A model generated the notes under the pieces. That model worked only from the letters and a program-made list of their open reading frames with translations, did no database searches and was not told where the DNA came from. Shown in pieces: positions 1 to 7,076 of a DNA stretch of 24,650 bases (position 1 is the stretch's first letter; each line of letters starts with the position of its first letter). Both the position numbers and the translations under genes were made by a program. The DNA is from an uncultured bacterium (lineage in GTDB: Bacteria; Cyanobacteriota; Vampirovibrionia; Gastranaerophilales; Gastranaerophilaceae). Where the stretch lies: the NCBI GenBank assembly GCA_902489575.1, contig CABUAQ010000021.1, forward strand, positions 1 through 24,650, given 5' to 3'.

Positions 1-2356
1 CCGGATCATATTCAAACATATTATTTGAAACATTTTCATAAAGAGAAAGTTTATAATTAAAAAGCTCCCGCTCGGACCAATTATTACAATATTTATCCAA
101 TGTCCTTAATATCTCCGTTGAGCAATTCAAATAAGAAGAAAAATCACCCATAGAAAGATTTATATTAGCAAGTTTTTCCCACTCAAAAATAACTTTTTCA
201 CCTTGAGAAGATACATCATATAAAAATGCTTTTACAGGACTTGGCATATCTTCAACAAAAACACGATTGAATAATTCCTGCGCAACGGCTTTCAAATCTT
301 CAGGTTTAATTACTTCAAGAAGACAACTCCTTAATACATTATAGTTAGGAAAATAAACACAATTATTATAAGAATATAAATACCCCATCCCGGCAAGATT
401 TTCTCCTATTTTCTGCCAATTTTTGAATCCCAGGGCATCAATTGTATGCTCATCAATCCTGGTTCCCAACAATACCAGCATTGTAAGGAATTTTATAGAT
501 TCCTCATCATCTTTCATTAAATTTAACCTGCGTTTCAATAATTTATCTAAACTTGACGGAATAATGATTGTTTTAGGATTAACCATCACTATTGAGTCTT
601 CTGTATACTCGTAAACCCCTGATTCAATCAAATATTGGATAGCAAAATCCAAAAACAAAGTACTTCCGCAAGCATATTTTGCAATACGCTGAAAATAAAA
701 ATCCGTCATTATATTTTTATAGAAGTTTTTATCAGCTTCCACAATCTTTTCAAACGGAGTTCCTACAATGGAAACTTCTGTATAATACGGTCTGGAAAGC
801 ATAAAATGGGACGTTTTATGAAGTGAAAACTCTTTATCATAAGACAAAAGATAACTTATATTTAACTCATCAAAATGATCAAATAACTGTTCCAGTACAA
901 ACATAGAACTGGCATCAATCTTTTCAAAATTTTCAATATAAATAAGCGTATCGGGAATTGCCTGAAGCATAGACAAAAACACCTGAAAATATTGCTCTCT
1001 CGTATCTTCCATATTGTGCATAGAACGTTGATTCAACTTTATTAAATCCTGAACCAAACCGGAATGATCAATGCCCGCAAACATTGAAAAATCATTTTTA
1101 TAAAACAACTTTTGAGAAACAGTATATTCAAACACCGATGACACCAAATCTCTGAAAAAAGAATACGGTGAATACTTCATATCATCATGACAAGTTATAG
1201 GAATCACATTGCTATATATACCTAATTCCTCTACTGCAGACAAAAGTTTTAGGGTATAAGGCTGATACATCGCGGAAGCCTTTAATGCCAAAACACCTTT
1301 CGGTACCTGTTGAAGAGTTTGGACAACACAATCTAAAACATTAAGACTGTCTACTTTGAAAAACGCACAATTAATTTCTTCAAAATTAATCATTTCAATA
1401 TCATAAATTTCATCATCAGAAAGATTATTTTCCTCACGCAAAGCATCTTGAGTAACTTTCTCCTGATCCAGAAGTGCTGTTTGCACAAAATTCGGGACTT
1501 CAATATCAGAATCTTTTTCGTGTTCTTTTTGAACCTCATTGCGTAAAAATTCTCCGATATTAACAAATGGCTTCAGATCCATTTCAAAAAACCTTTTCAT
1601 AACATTATCCACAAGTTGAGAATCCAAAGACTCCATTTTATAATGGTCTTTATAAAACTCATAAAAACTTTCATCTGTTATTACCTGAAAAGAATCTAAA
1701 GCTTTCATATCCTTATTAGAACTTTGGTAAATCATATTTGCCTGAAATTTAGTATCAACATCATACGGATTTTGTTCAGCCTCACGCTGCATAATAGTAA
1801 AATTACACTTTAAGCCGACGCCTTTTTTCTTCAATAATTTTACATTTAATTTTGTAATAAGATTTACCAGTTCAATAGTTGCTAAAATAGCAGAATTTGC
1901 AGACGCAGACAGAGTATAGTCTTTATTAAATCTTATGATATACACATCATTATTTATTATTTGTCTTCTAACGTTAATAGTATTTACATAAGAAACAATC
2001 AAAGAATCCAGATTTGTTCTAAATTTTTGGTAAAGCTGATTTGAACCAAGTTTCGCCTTAACTACGTCACTATTTGGAAAATCAATTCTTAAAACCGCAA
2101 ATTTATCAGTATTTGATTCGCCCATAACAGCACTTATTTCATTCGAGAACCCGCATTTTATACATTTCGGGAATTTCATCAAATTTATCTTTCCGCACTT
2201 TGCACATTTGGTAACAAGAATTTCTCCGCATTTCTTACAGGTATTCTTGGTGTTCACAGTTTTACAAACAGGGCACACAATCTTAAGCACCTTTTTACAA
2301 TTAGGGCACACCATTGCACTTTTACTTATTTCTGCTCCGCATTTTGGACATTCCAT
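1..2356 (-). CDS. Triple zinc-ribbon / cyclase-like / STAND ATPase-like signalling protein (partial, C-terminus off the left edge)
   Basis: The frame is open for 785 codons from the ATG at 2354-2356 to the window edge, so the C-terminus is missing. Residues 1-70 carry six CxxC pairs (C3/C6, C17/C20, C28/C31, C40/C43, C51/C54, C65/C68), enough for three zinc ribbons. Residues about 75-195 resemble a class III nucleotide cyclase fold: 'VLRIDF' sits where 'LFADI' is usual and 'NNDVYIIRF' where 'xGDxxxxxF' is usual. The later N/R transition-state segment is not recognisable. After an acidic linker, residues about 330 onward resemble the ATPase core that follows such cyclases, with a Walker-B-like 'LIYIENFEKIDASSMFVLEQ'. 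The expected P-loop position reads 'KGVLALKASAMYQP' and lacks GxxxxGK[ST]. The last visible part is helical and may start TPR repeats. The cyclase-ATPase-TPR order is a known family layout. I infer a sensory or scaffold pseudoenzyme. No clear SD precedes the ATG. Confidence 0.8.
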   Translation of the reverse strand, partial: MECPKCGAEISKSAMVCPNCKKVLKIVCPVCKTVNTKNTCKKCGEILVTKCAKCGKINLMKFPKCIKCGFSNEISAVMGESNTDKFAVLRIDFPNSDVVKAKLGSNQLYQKFRTNLDSLIVSYVNTINVRRQIINNDVYIIRFNKDYTLSASANSAILATIELVNLITKLNVKLLKKKGVGLKCNFTIMQREAEQNPYDVDTKFQANMIYQSSNKDMKALDSFQVITDESFYEFYKDHYKMESLDSQLVDNVMKRFFEMDLKPFVNIGEFLRNEVQKEHEKDSDIEVPNFVQTALLDQEKVTQDALREENNLSDDEIYDIEMINFEEINCAFFKVDSLNVLDCVVQTLQQVPKGVLALKASAMYQPYTLKLLSAVEELGIYSNVIPITCHDDMKYSPYSFFRDLVSSVFEYTVSQKLFYKNDFSMFAGIDHSGLVQDLIKLNQRSMHNMEDTREQYFQVFLSMLQAIPDTLIYIENFEKIDASSMFVLEQLFDHFDELNISYLLSYDKEFSLHKTSHFMLSRPYYTEVSIVGTPFEKIVEADKNFYKNIMTDFYFQRIAKYACGSTLFLDFAIQYLIESGVYEYTEDSIVMVNPKTIIIPSSLDKLLKRRLNLMKDDEESIKFLTMLVLLGTRIDEHTIDALGFKNWQKIGENLAGMGYLYSYNNCVYFPNYNVLRSCLLEVIKPEDLKAVAQELFNRVFVEDMPSPVKAFLYDVSSQGEKVIFEWEKLANINLSMGDFSSYLNCSTEILRTLDKYCNNWSERELFNYKLSLYENVSNNMFEYDP

Positions 2357-2365
2357 GGTAAGATT

Positions 2366-2371
2366 ATTATA
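2366..2371 (-). promoter_or_regulatory. -10 element of the zinc-ribbon protein gene
   Basis: A perfect TATAAT read on the minus strand lies only 9 bp before the ATG at 2356. Transcription would start within a few bases of the start codon, which fits the missing SD and suggests a leaderless or nearly leaderless mRNA. No good -35 hexamer is visible at the usual distance. Confidence 0.4.
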
Positions 2372-2413
2372 GCATATTGATTATGTATTAAACTAATTCA
2401 AAAAGAGGATATC

Positions 2414-2441
2414 TTGACATATTACAAGATTTTATTAAGAT
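2414..2441 (+). promoter_or_regulatory. Promoter of the UbiB-like kinase gene
   Basis: TTGACA (2414-2419), a 16-bp spacer, then TAAGAT (2436-2441). The -35 is a perfect consensus. It predicts a 5' leader of about 80 nt before the ATG at 2529. The 172-bp divergent gap 2357-2528 therefore holds a promoter for each flanking gene. Confidence 0.5.
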
Positions 2442-2528
2442 TTGTTTAAAAAATCACTGTTTGTAGCAATTTTTAATATTTACTGACATTAAAAGAGTAC
2501 AAGTTACAAAAATAGAATAGAGAAAAAT

Positions 2529-4796
2529 ATGACAACAATCACACCAGACAATTTAACCCCGCAGCTTATTGAACAGAATAAAATGGTATACAGAAGACAG
2601 GGGCTTATTGGTAAGGGAATTGATGAGATTAAATCAGCTGTAGGCTACGGTAAATGCCGGAAAAATGCTCTGAAAACTATTGAAGATTATAAATCCGGTA
2701 AAATCGATTACGATACAGCGGATAAATATATAAAAGACTATAAGTACACCCAAAGAGATGCCTCAGAAATCGTACTCGATACAATGTCCGGTGCGGCCGC
2801 ATTTGGGATGTACTCGGCAACAAAAAAACTCAGTACCTTTGCTTCTCCGTTCTTAGGTGATATGGCCGGTAAAGTTACTAAATTTTCGAAACCAATCGGA
2901 GTTGGAGCTGCAATAATAACAGGTATGTTTTCAAAACCTATCCTGAGATTATTTGACAGAATTTACCTGAAACACAAAGAGAAAAAAGACAATAAAACTT
3001 TTGGAAAAGATATTTTAACAGGGGCTATAAACGGCGCAATGGCTCCGGTTGCCATAATCAAAGGCGGACTCCTGGGTGTACCTTTAGTATTTGGCGAAAA
3101 CGCTTTACAGCGATACATATTTGTCAAACGCGATGACAAAAAATCCGTGGGTGATTTTGTTGAAAAACAAAAAGATAATCTTGTACTAAAAGCTGCAAGC
3201 GGAGGATTACTTGCATACAAATCACACAGGCTTGATAAAGCTCTAAAAGGCTGGAATAATGCCATTGAAAACTCAATAAAAAATGTTAAGGACCTTAAAC
3301 CATTTGAAAAAGTCCAAACAAATTCAGACTTTATGGAACTTGCAAAACAGGCACAACTGCTATTTGATCCAAAGTTTGCAATGGATATTCTTGGAAGTGA
3401 AAAATCCATTGAAGAAAAAATGCGCTTGATTGAAGCTAAAAACATATTCCTTCCAAAATTTCTTCAAACAATACCAGAAAATGTACTTGGAATGTTTAGC
3501 GGAAACAACATGGAAATTATGGGTATGAAAATCGGGAATTTTGGAGATTTATCAACAATTGTAACCCGTTTTAAAAGTGACTGCCCGCAATCAAGAACCG
3601 TTCAAGAAGCTCAAGAATTTATAGAAAAAACATTCGGAAATAAATATAAAATCATCAATGACAAAGCACTTGGTGTTGGAACCGTTGCAGAAACTTTCCT
3701 TGCAAAAGATACCGCAACAGGGCAAGAAGTTGTATTGAAATTCTTGAAAAAAGGGATGTCACTGAAAAAAATAGAAAATGACAGAAATAATTTTATAAAT
3801 TTAATAAAAGAAGCTAACGCACAAGACCCTGAAAAGATGGATTTCATAACCAGAAAAGTTAACTCATTATACGATGCCTGGGCAAAAGAAGTAGATATGA
3901 AAAGCGAAATGGAAGCAACTCAAATTTTGGGCAAAAACGCAAAACATTATAATGCAGTGAAACCAATTGAGGTAAAAAATAATATCTATGTTATGGAAAA
4001 AGCTCCTGGCGTTCAGTTTAACGAATTTATAGATGATATGATGAAACAGAATAAAAAACTGACAGAAAACGAATTCTTCGGAATTATCACAAATTATATG
4101 CAGGTATTTTTTGAACAGCTTTTATCGGTTCCTAAAAAAGGGATGAAAGTTATGCACGCAGATCCGCACCCCGGTAATGTATTTATTGATATAACAAATA
4201 AAAAGAAACCATTTACATTCATTGATACAGGTAATGTTTTACGTTACACACCTGAAGAAGCTATAGAAAACGCACTAAACCATCTTGATTACTTTATCGG
4301 AAACACCGGAGGTATTGCTAAGGCATTACTCCGAGGCGCAAATCTTCCAAAAGGTATGAGTATGGAGCAAGCAGTTCAAATAGTTAGACAGGGGTTAACC
4401 GAACGAGTTTACAACAACCACACAAATCTTGTAGGAACAAACTTGTTTAACGAAGTTAATAAAGTCGGTTTAAAAATCATGGATGAAAATGCAATTATAC
4501 CTAATCTTAATAATACCAACCTTCTAAAAGCAGAAATAACCTATATGACAAATCTGACCTGTCTACAAGATATTCACAAAATTATCGACAGAAGCAGTGG
4601 TAAACTTGACCAAGTTCAAGCAAAAGAACAATTAAAACTTATGTCAAAAGAAATTAATCAAGCAATAGTAAACTCTGCAATCAACAACAAACGTTACACA
4701 ACAAAACAGATTAGAGAAAGACTAAAATTCATTGAAGAAAACAAAGAACAGTTCTACTCTACAATAATGTCTTTTGCTCAAGGAATGAAAGTTTAA
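2529..4796 (+). CDS. Divergent ABC1/UbiB (ADCK)-family atypical kinase with long N-terminal region
   Basis: This 755-aa protein carries the ABC1/UbiB kinase-like core in its second half. A family-specific N-terminal motif is present as K334-I-G-N337 (usually KxGQ, so Q is replaced by N). A nucleotide loop 'ALGVGTVAETFLA' (380-392) and the ATP-site lysine in 'VVLKFL' (K404) follow. 'KEVDMKSEMEAT' matches the helix with the conserved E. The catalytic 'HADPHPGN' (543-550) supplies D545 and N550, and the metal-binding loop is 'IDTGN' (565-569) instead of DFG. The key residues are thus kept but two signature motifs are altered. Family members support isoprenoid-quinone synthesis or act on lipids at membranes. 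Residues 1-330 match nothing I recognise; they are basic and helical, with glycine/alanine-rich hydrophobic stretches near 85-140 and 165-190. The upstream SD is weak (AGAG). Its real substrate cannot be inferred here. Confidence 0.85.
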   Translation: MTTITPDNLTPQLIEQNKMVYRRQGLIGKGIDEIKSAVGYGKCRKNALKTIEDYKSGKIDYDTADKYIKDYKYTQRDASEIVLDTMSGAAAFGMYSATKKLSTFASPFLGDMAGKVTKFSKPIGVGAAIITGMFSKPILRLFDRIYLKHKEKKDNKTFGKDILTGAINGAMAPVAIIKGGLLGVPLVFGENALQRYIFVKRDDKKSVGDFVEKQKDNLVLKAASGGLLAYKSHRLDKALKGWNNAIENSIKNVKDLKPFEKVQTNSDFMELAKQAQLLFDPKFAMDILGSEKSIEEKMRLIEAKNIFLPKFLQTIPENVLGMFSGNNMEIMGMKIGNFGDLSTIVTRFKSDCPQSRTVQEAQEFIEKTFGNKYKIINDKALGVGTVAETFLAKDTATGQEVVLKFLKKGMSLKKIENDRNNFINLIKEANAQDPEKMDFITRKVNSLYDAWAKEVDMKSEMEATQILGKNAKHYNAVKPIEVKNNIYVMEKAPGVQFNEFIDDMMKQNKKLTENEFFGIITNYMQVFFEQLLSVPKKGMKVMHADPHPGNVFIDITNKKKPFTFIDTGNVLRYTPEEAIENALNHLDYFIGNTGGIAKALLRGANLPKGMSMEQAVQIVRQGLTERVYNNHTNLVGTNLFNEVNKVGLKIMDENAIIPNLNNTNLLKAEITYMTNLTCLQDIHKIIDRSSGKLDQVQAKEQLKLMSKEINQAIVNSAINNKRYTTKQIRERLKFIEENKEQFYSTIMSFAQGMKV

Positions 4797-4808
4797 AACA
4801 AATCCGGA

Positions 4809-4826
4809 AAAAACTCCCGAGTTTTT
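4809..4826 (+). terminator. Weak AT-rich hairpin after the kinase gene
   Basis: AAAAACT (4809-4815) pairs with AGTTTTT (4820-4826) around a CCCG loop, and the descending arm ends in five T residues. It starts 12 bp after the stop codon at 4796. The stem is mostly A-T, so termination may be only partial. Confidence 0.4.
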
Positions 4827-4848
4827 AATTAAGATTTATTTTTCAAAA

Positions 4849-4878
4849 CTCCAACTTTATGATATCATAGAGTTGGAG
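4849..4878. repeat. 30-bp near-perfect palindrome over the ruvB -10 region and SD
   Basis: CTCCAACT (4849-4856) is matched by AGTTGGAG (4871-4878). The interior TATGATATCATA (4858-4869) is itself a perfect palindrome on the same centre. The only non-Watson-Crick pair in 15 is T4857/G4870, which would be a U-G wobble in RNA. TATGAT (4858-4863) looks like a -10 box, and the right arm contains the start of the purine-rich SD before ruvB. It could be an operator for a dimeric repressor, or an RNA hairpin if transcription starts upstream. Confidence 0.7.
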
Positions 4879-4888
4879 GGGAGGCGAG

Positions 4889-5962
4889 ATGAGTATTATA
4901 TCAGATGATAACGATTTTGGTTCTCAACACAAGGAAGACAAAAAAAACCCTGTAGTAAAACCTGAAGCAATTGAACTTGATAAAAACTTCGAAAACTGTA
5001 TCCGACCAAAATCGTTCAATACTTATATTGGTCAATCCGGATTAAAAGATACATTAAAAATAACAATTCAGGCAGCAAAAAAACGTGAACAGCCTCTTGA
5101 TCATTTATTATTTTACGGACCTCCCGGACTCGGGAAAACGACACTGGCAGGAGTTATCGCTCAAGAAATGGGAGTTGATATTAAAATCACCTCAGCTCCA
5201 GCACTGGAACGTCCGAGAGATATTATCGGAATTTTGATGTCACTTCAAGGCGGTGAAATTTTATTTATTGATGAAATTCACAGACTGAATAAGGTCGCCG
5301 AAGAAATCCTATATCCTGCAATGGAAGATTTTTATCTTGATATGACAACAGGTAAAAGCCAGACAGTTAAGACCCTGCGTATCCCGCTGCCAAAATTCAC
5401 TCTTATCGGTGCAACAACAAAAGCTGGAGAACTTTCAGGCCCGCTTCGTGATAGATTCGGAATAATCCACAGATTAGAATTTTACACAGAAGATGAGTTA
5501 TCACAGGTTATACAAAGAACCTCAAAAATTTTAAACATTGAAATAGACGAAAATGGAGCAAGAGCAATTGCCAGACGCTCCCGCGGAACTCCTCGTATTG
5601 CAAACCGACTGATTAAAAGGGTAAGTGATTATGCAATCGTAAAACATAATGGTAAAATAAATCAAGAAATTGCAAATAAATCACTTGATATCCTGAAAAT
5701 CGATGAATTCGGACTGGATACAACTGATAGAAATCTTTTAAAACTTATCATTGAAAAATATGATGGAGGTCCTGTCGGCATTGAAACTATTGCAGCAGCT
5801 ATTGGTGAAGATACAAGAACAATTGAAGATGTTTGCGAACCATTTTTACTTCAAGCAGGACTTCTTCAAAGAACACCTCGCGGCAGAAAAGTTTCCCCTG
5901 CCACATACAAACACCTTGGATACAAAAGCCCTAAAGACATTAACCAGCAGTCATTATTTTAA
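4889..5962 (+). CDS. ruvB: Holliday junction branch-migration DNA helicase RuvB
   Basis: RuvB is the AAA+ motor that forms hexameric rings and drives Holliday-junction branch migration with RuvA. The 357-aa product has the full set of family signatures. Walker A is GPPGLGKTT (77-85), Walker B is LFIDEIHR (D128, E129), sensor 1 is GATTKAG (174-180), and the arginine-finger segment is GPLRDRFG (184-191). The RuvB-specific 'PRTP/PRIANRL'-type lid and the C-terminal winged helix 'LQRTPRGR' follow. Length is usual, with about 25 extra acidic or polar residues before the conserved 'IRPKSFNTYIGQ'. The start has a strong purine-rich SD (GGAGGGGAGG) just upstream, overlapping the right arm of the palindrome at 4849-4878. 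No ruvA or ruvC is adjacent. Confidence 0.97.
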   Translation: MSIISDDNDFGSQHKEDKKNPVVKPEAIELDKNFENCIRPKSFNTYIGQSGLKDTLKITIQAAKKREQPLDHLLFYGPPGLGKTTLAGVIAQEMGVDIKITSAPALERPRDIIGILMSLQGGEILFIDEIHRLNKVAEEILYPAMEDFYLDMTTGKSQTVKTLRIPLPKFTLIGATTKAGELSGPLRDRFGIIHRLEFYTEDELSQVIQRTSKILNIEIDENGARAIARRSRGTPRIANRLIKRVSDYAIVKHNGKINQEIANKSLDILKIDEFGLDTTDRNLLKLIIEKYDGGPVGIETIAAAIGEDTRTIEDVCEPFLLQAGLLQRTPRGRKVSPATYKHLGYKSPKDINQQSLF

Positions 5963-6022
5963 AATTTTAACAACCTGGCAAGAAATATTTCTTAACATTA
6001 GGCAAATTTTTTCTTTAAATCG

Positions 6023-6034
6023 TTTTATATAAAA
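6023..6034 (+). promoter_or_regulatory. AT palindrome / -10 region before the LysM gene
   Basis: TTTTATATAAAA is a perfect 12-bp palindrome, followed by TACGGGG, 30 bp before the ATG at 6065. It resembles the core of the recG upstream element (TTTTATGATAAAA) but has no outer inverted arms. Most likely it is the -10 region. A clear SD (AGGAG, 6054-6058) sits 6 bp before the ATG. Confidence 0.4.
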
Positions 6035-6064
6035 TACGGGGAAATTTATATTTAGGAGAAAATT

Positions 6065-6988
6065 ATGACAACATTTGCAATTTCGCCAGGAAACGAAAAT
6101 GTACAAAATTACTATGCTCAAAAATACAATTCAGCAAATCCTAATCCAAAAAACGTTCAAAAATATACGGTAAAAAAGGGAGATAATCTCTGGAATATTG
6201 CAAAAGAACATTTAAACAAAAAAAATGCAAGTAATGCTGATGTTTCAAATATGATGTACCAGATTGCAAAATTAAATAAAAAACAAACAATAGAATCTGC
6301 AAACAATATAAAAGCTGATGAAGTTTTGTTATTACCAAAAAGCGTTCAAATACAAAGTTCTAAAACATCAGCAGCCGAACAACAAACAAAAACAAATAAC
6401 ATAGTAAAGTCTAAAAAAACGCAACCCGTTCAACAACATCAGCAATCACAACATTCACAATTATCAACACAAGCAAAACTTACAAAAACAAGAAATGAAG
6501 TAAAACAAATTTTATTTCCGGACGGAGAAATTTTAACATACTCACAAAAAAATAAAGCTAAATTAGAAAATAAGGACAAAATCAATAATAAACTATATGC
6601 ACAACTTGGTAAAGATGGGGCAAGCGCCTGGACTGAAATGCTTGCAGATCCAAACAGCAAACTAATTAATGAAAATTCCTATACATACAAATCTACCCCA
6701 ACAGGTCTTATAATTAGTAAAAAAGATAACAACCAAAGATACGGAAACACAGTAGCTCAAATGCTTGTACAAGTTGATGATAACGGAAAAGTTTCAGAAG
6801 TCGCATACAACGTTCCTGAATTGAACATAAACCCAATAAGATTTGATTATGTTGTAGATTCAAAAGGAAACATTAAACGACCTTCAAGCTTTGGTCACTA
6901 CCAAACAATCGACCAAATGCCGCAGGAAGATCATAAAAAATTCATTAACCAGCTACAAAATTATGTTGATAAAAATTTGAAAAAATAA
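6065..6988 (+). CDS. LysM-domain protein without signal peptide
   Basis: The 307-aa protein has one LysM peptidoglycan-binding module at about residues 35-92, running from 'QKYTVKKGDNLWNIAKEH' to 'IKADEVLLLP', with the typical YTVKKGDxLWxIA start and xxLxxGxxLxLP-like end. Residues 95-140 form a Gln/Thr/Lys-rich low-complexity linker. The C-terminal part (about 145-307) is a compact domain I do not recognise, with 'GDSASAW'-like and 'YKSTPTGLIISKKDN' segments. There is no N-terminal signal peptide, which is unusual for a wall-binding protein, so it may be cytosolic, exported by a non-Sec route, or released on lysis. It is the third of four plus-strand genes, 102 bp after ruvB, with a good SD, and ends before a strong terminator. 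Confidence 0.85.
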   Translation: MTTFAISPGNENVQNYYAQKYNSANPNPKNVQKYTVKKGDNLWNIAKEHLNKKNASNADVSNMMYQIAKLNKKQTIESANNIKADEVLLLPKSVQIQSSKTSAAEQQTKTNNIVKSKKTQPVQQHQQSQHSQLSTQAKLTKTRNEVKQILFPDGEILTYSQKNKAKLENKDKINNKLYAQLGKDGASAWTEMLADPNSKLINENSYTYKSTPTGLIISKKDNNQRYGNTVAQMLVQVDDNGKVSEVAYNVPELNINPIRFDYVVDSKGNIKRPSSFGHYQTIDQMPQEDHKKFINQLQNYVDKNLKK

Positions 6989-7001
6989 ACAATCCCGAAA
7001 C

Positions 7002-7030
7002 AAAGGCGGCGGATTTTATCCGCCGCCTTT
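7002..7030 (+). terminator. Strong GC-rich hairpin terminator after the LysM gene
   Basis: A perfect 13-bp stem (AAAGGCGGCGGAT / ATCCGCCGCCTTT) with a TTT loop starts 13 bp after the stop codon. A-tract and T-tract flanks allow function on either strand. It separates the LysM gene from recG. Confidence 0.85.
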
Positions 7031-7035
7031 AATTT

Positions 7036-7072
7036 ACCCTTCCGGTGTTTTATGATAAAATGCAAGAAGGGT
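7036..7072. repeat. 37-bp concentric palindrome over the recG -10 region and SD
   Basis: ACCCTTC (7036-7042) is inverted-repeated as GAAGGGT (7066-7072). On exactly the same centre (7054) lies TTTTATGATAAAA (7048-7060), a perfect palindrome. The spacer bases add one G-C and two G-T pairs. TATGAT (7051-7056) is the likely -10 box, and the right arm contains the recG SD AGAAGG. The design matches that before ruvB at 4849-4878. Confidence 0.65.
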
Positions 7073-7076
7073 GTTT

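Noticed and set aside
423..826. Two 63-codon plus-strand frames at 423-614 and 635-826
   Set aside because: Both lie antisense inside the large minus-strand zinc-ribbon/ATPase-like gene, lack SD sequences and have low-complexity translations. They are shadow frames.
2963..3847. Two minus-strand frames (160 and 78 codons) inside the UbiB-like kinase gene
   Set aside because: Ser/Phe/Leu-rich shadow translations of the opposite strand of an AT-rich gene with clear motifs on the plus strand.
5751..6032. 93-codon plus-strand frame overlapping the ruvB 3' end
   Set aside because: It is the alternative frame of ruvB codons and then AT-rich intergenic DNA, with no SD or domain.
7071..7076. GTG at 7071 as the recG start
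   Set aside because: The SD AGAAGG ends at 7070, leaving no spacing, whereas ATG 7077 has a 6-bp spacing.
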